Assembly (NCBI GenBank): GCA_905193725.1
Contig: CAJJPW010000134.1
Coordinates: 1 to 6,076 of the forward strand
Origin: an uncultured Eubacteriales bacterium
Lineage (GTDB): Bacteria > Bacillota > Clostridia > Christensenellales > Christensenellaceae
DNA length: 6,076 nt
Direction of reading: 5' to 3'
The position numbers were made by a program, and so were the translations under genes. Every line of letters begins with the position of its first letter. Position 1 is the first letter of the stretch. The notes beneath the pieces are model-generated. The model did not search any database. It saw only the letters and a program-made list of their open reading frames with translations, and was not told where the DNA came from. Below are positions 5,436 to 6,076 of this stretch, in pieces.

Positions 5436-6076
5436 GAGCCAAAAGGTTCCGGCAGTGCCGTCTCTGTGGGGGCCACATATTTGACGATGGAGAGACCGGC
5501 AGAGAAAATGCTGGACACAATGGAGCCTGACAAGACTAACAGCAGTGTTTTGTTTCCCGTAAAAATTTGGGAGATTACGTACGTCAATGATACGGCAAGG
5601 ATGCCGCCTATAAATGCTGCGATGTTAGTGGCGATATATCCCCATTCACACAGGATGGACAGAGAAGCCCCTAAACTGGCTCCTGCTGACACGCCTAGGA
5701 TGGATTCAGACACCAGGGGGGTTTTGAACAGGCCTTGGTAGTTCGCGCCAGAAATGGCTAGGCCGCCACCCACAAAGATGACCGCGATAATGCGGGGAAT
5801 TCTCACCGACCAAAGCACGATGTCCACATTGGGCGGCCAGGTAATGGGCACTGGATTGGCTATGGTGTAATCCAGGCCGGGAATCAGCATGGCGGGAATC
5901 TCTAAAATCGTGCAAAAAAGATCCACAATGCCATAAAAAAAACACTGCAAAATCTCCAGCTTCGTACAGGAGTATCTCCCTGCCAGGACGCATACGATTA
6001 CCACTAGGATTAATACAGCTGATAAAATCACAGCAATTTTTAGCGTTTTGCTCTTTTCATGTTTTTCAATATCCAA
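5378..6076 (-). CDS. Permease N-terminal frame (first part of the split FecCD gene)
   Basis: This frame gives 232 codons to its stop, of which about the first 212 are genuine permease sequence; the last twenty (from GSWGRLG) are out-of-frame readthrough. Hydrophobic helices are seen at about 12-32 and 95-110, with several more between 125 and 205. The loop between the first helix and RIPR (about 35-90) is longer than in many homologues and contains LPGLDY-like and PITWPP segments. Translated alone it would lack the C-terminal helices and the cytoplasmic loop that contacts the ATPase. Confidence 0.6.
   Translation of the reverse strand: MDIEKHEKSKTLKIAVILSAVLILVVIVCVLAGRYSCTKLEILQCFFYGIVDLFCTILEIPAMLIPGLDYTIANPVPITWPPNVDIVLWSVRIPRIIAVIFVGGGLAISGANYQGLFKTPLVSESILGVSAGASLGASLSILCEWGYIATNIAAFIGGILAVSLTYVISQIFTGNKTLLLVLSGSIVSSIFSAGLSIVKYVAPTETALPEPFGSWGRLGISLSPTCIFSCRS
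5441..5444 (-). other. Frameshift site in the permease gene (T4 run, minus strand)
   Basis: The coding strand reads GAA CCT TTT GGC in the first frame. Slipping back one T, or having five Ts, yields GAA CCT TTT TGG CTC ATG, restoring the conserved FWLMGS. The run is short and no canonical X-XXY-YYZ heptamer fits. A one-base deletion or a base-calling error is therefore likelier than programmed slippage. Confidence 0.75.

Larger units (their letters stand above)
4983..6076 (-). pseudogene. FecCD/BtuC-type ABC importer permease, interrupted by an apparent -1 frameshift; 5' end at or past window edge
   Basis: Two frames together encode one FecCD-family permease. The N-terminal frame carries RIPR (91-94), SGANYQGLFKTPL and LGVSAGA. 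The C-terminal frame carries GMIGWVGVVIPQITR and the terminal helices ending REGWA. They meet where the family has FWLMGS: one frame reads ...LPEPF then GSWG, the other reads WLMGSFGDI. Adding one T to the TTTT run (plus-strand AAAA at 5441-5444) restores PEPFWLMGSFGDI and gives about 364 aa, a normal length. No other disablement is visible. The frame is still open at the right edge; the codon there is TTG with no visible ribosome binding site, and only about ten residues precede the first helix, so little is missing. In the GVVIPQITR segment Gln replaces the more usual His. Sequencing error, true lesion and slippage remain possible. Confidence 0.82.

Noticed and set aside
5441..5444. Programmed -1 ribosomal frameshifting in the permease
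   Set aside because: The T4 run does not make a canonical slippery heptamer, no clear downstream pseudoknot was recognised, and this family is not known to need frameshifting; kept only as a minor alternative.
5020..5484. 154-codon plus-strand frame opposite the permease
   Set aside because: It is the antisense shadow of a hydrophobic coding region. It has no ribosome binding site or recognisable motif, and the minus-strand frames carry the conserved FecCD signatures.

Overview
The window reads as chromosomal DNA from an anaerobic, low-to-mid GC Gram-positive bacterium, most likely a Clostridia-type Firmicute. The basis is strong AGGAG-type ribosome binding sites, TTG and GTG starts, extended -10 promoters, a Ser/Thr/Pro/Glu-rich lipoprotein linker and Firmicute-style protein families. 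No rRNA, tRNA, CRISPR array, transposase or integrase was seen.

Left part (1-1160): the N-terminal third of an M16 zinc peptidase runs leftward off the window edge. It is divergent from a rightward gene for a two-helix membrane protein with a disordered Ser/Pro linker and a C-terminal His/Cys metal-site-like domain. Each gene has its own extended -10 promoter in the shared AT-rich gap.

Middle (1150-2060): a roughly 400-base gene-free stretch holds an exact 25-nt direct repeat with a GGGATATCCC palindrome core. It also holds a glycine-riboswitch-like element on the minus strand that has no glycine-related gene downstream. A small zinc-ribbon plus DUF2007-type protein follows on the plus strand, read from a GTG start chosen by its ribosome binding site. 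A bidirectional terminator separates it from the convergent operon on its right.

Right part (2061-6076): one leftward operon of the iron-complex/cobalamin (FecBCDE/BtuFCD-like) ABC importer class, in transcription order permease, ATPase, substrate-binding lipoprotein, then a class I SAM-dependent methyltransferase. The lipoprotein would capture a metal chelate, the permease dimer and ATPase would import it, and the methyltransferase may act on the imported ligand or its chelator; that last step is inference. The permease gene is split by an apparent one-base deletion in a short T run (minus strand) within the conserved FWLMGS segment. This is either a real lesion, a sequencing error or, less likely, a slippage site. 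The operon promoter and the true permease start lie beyond the right edge.
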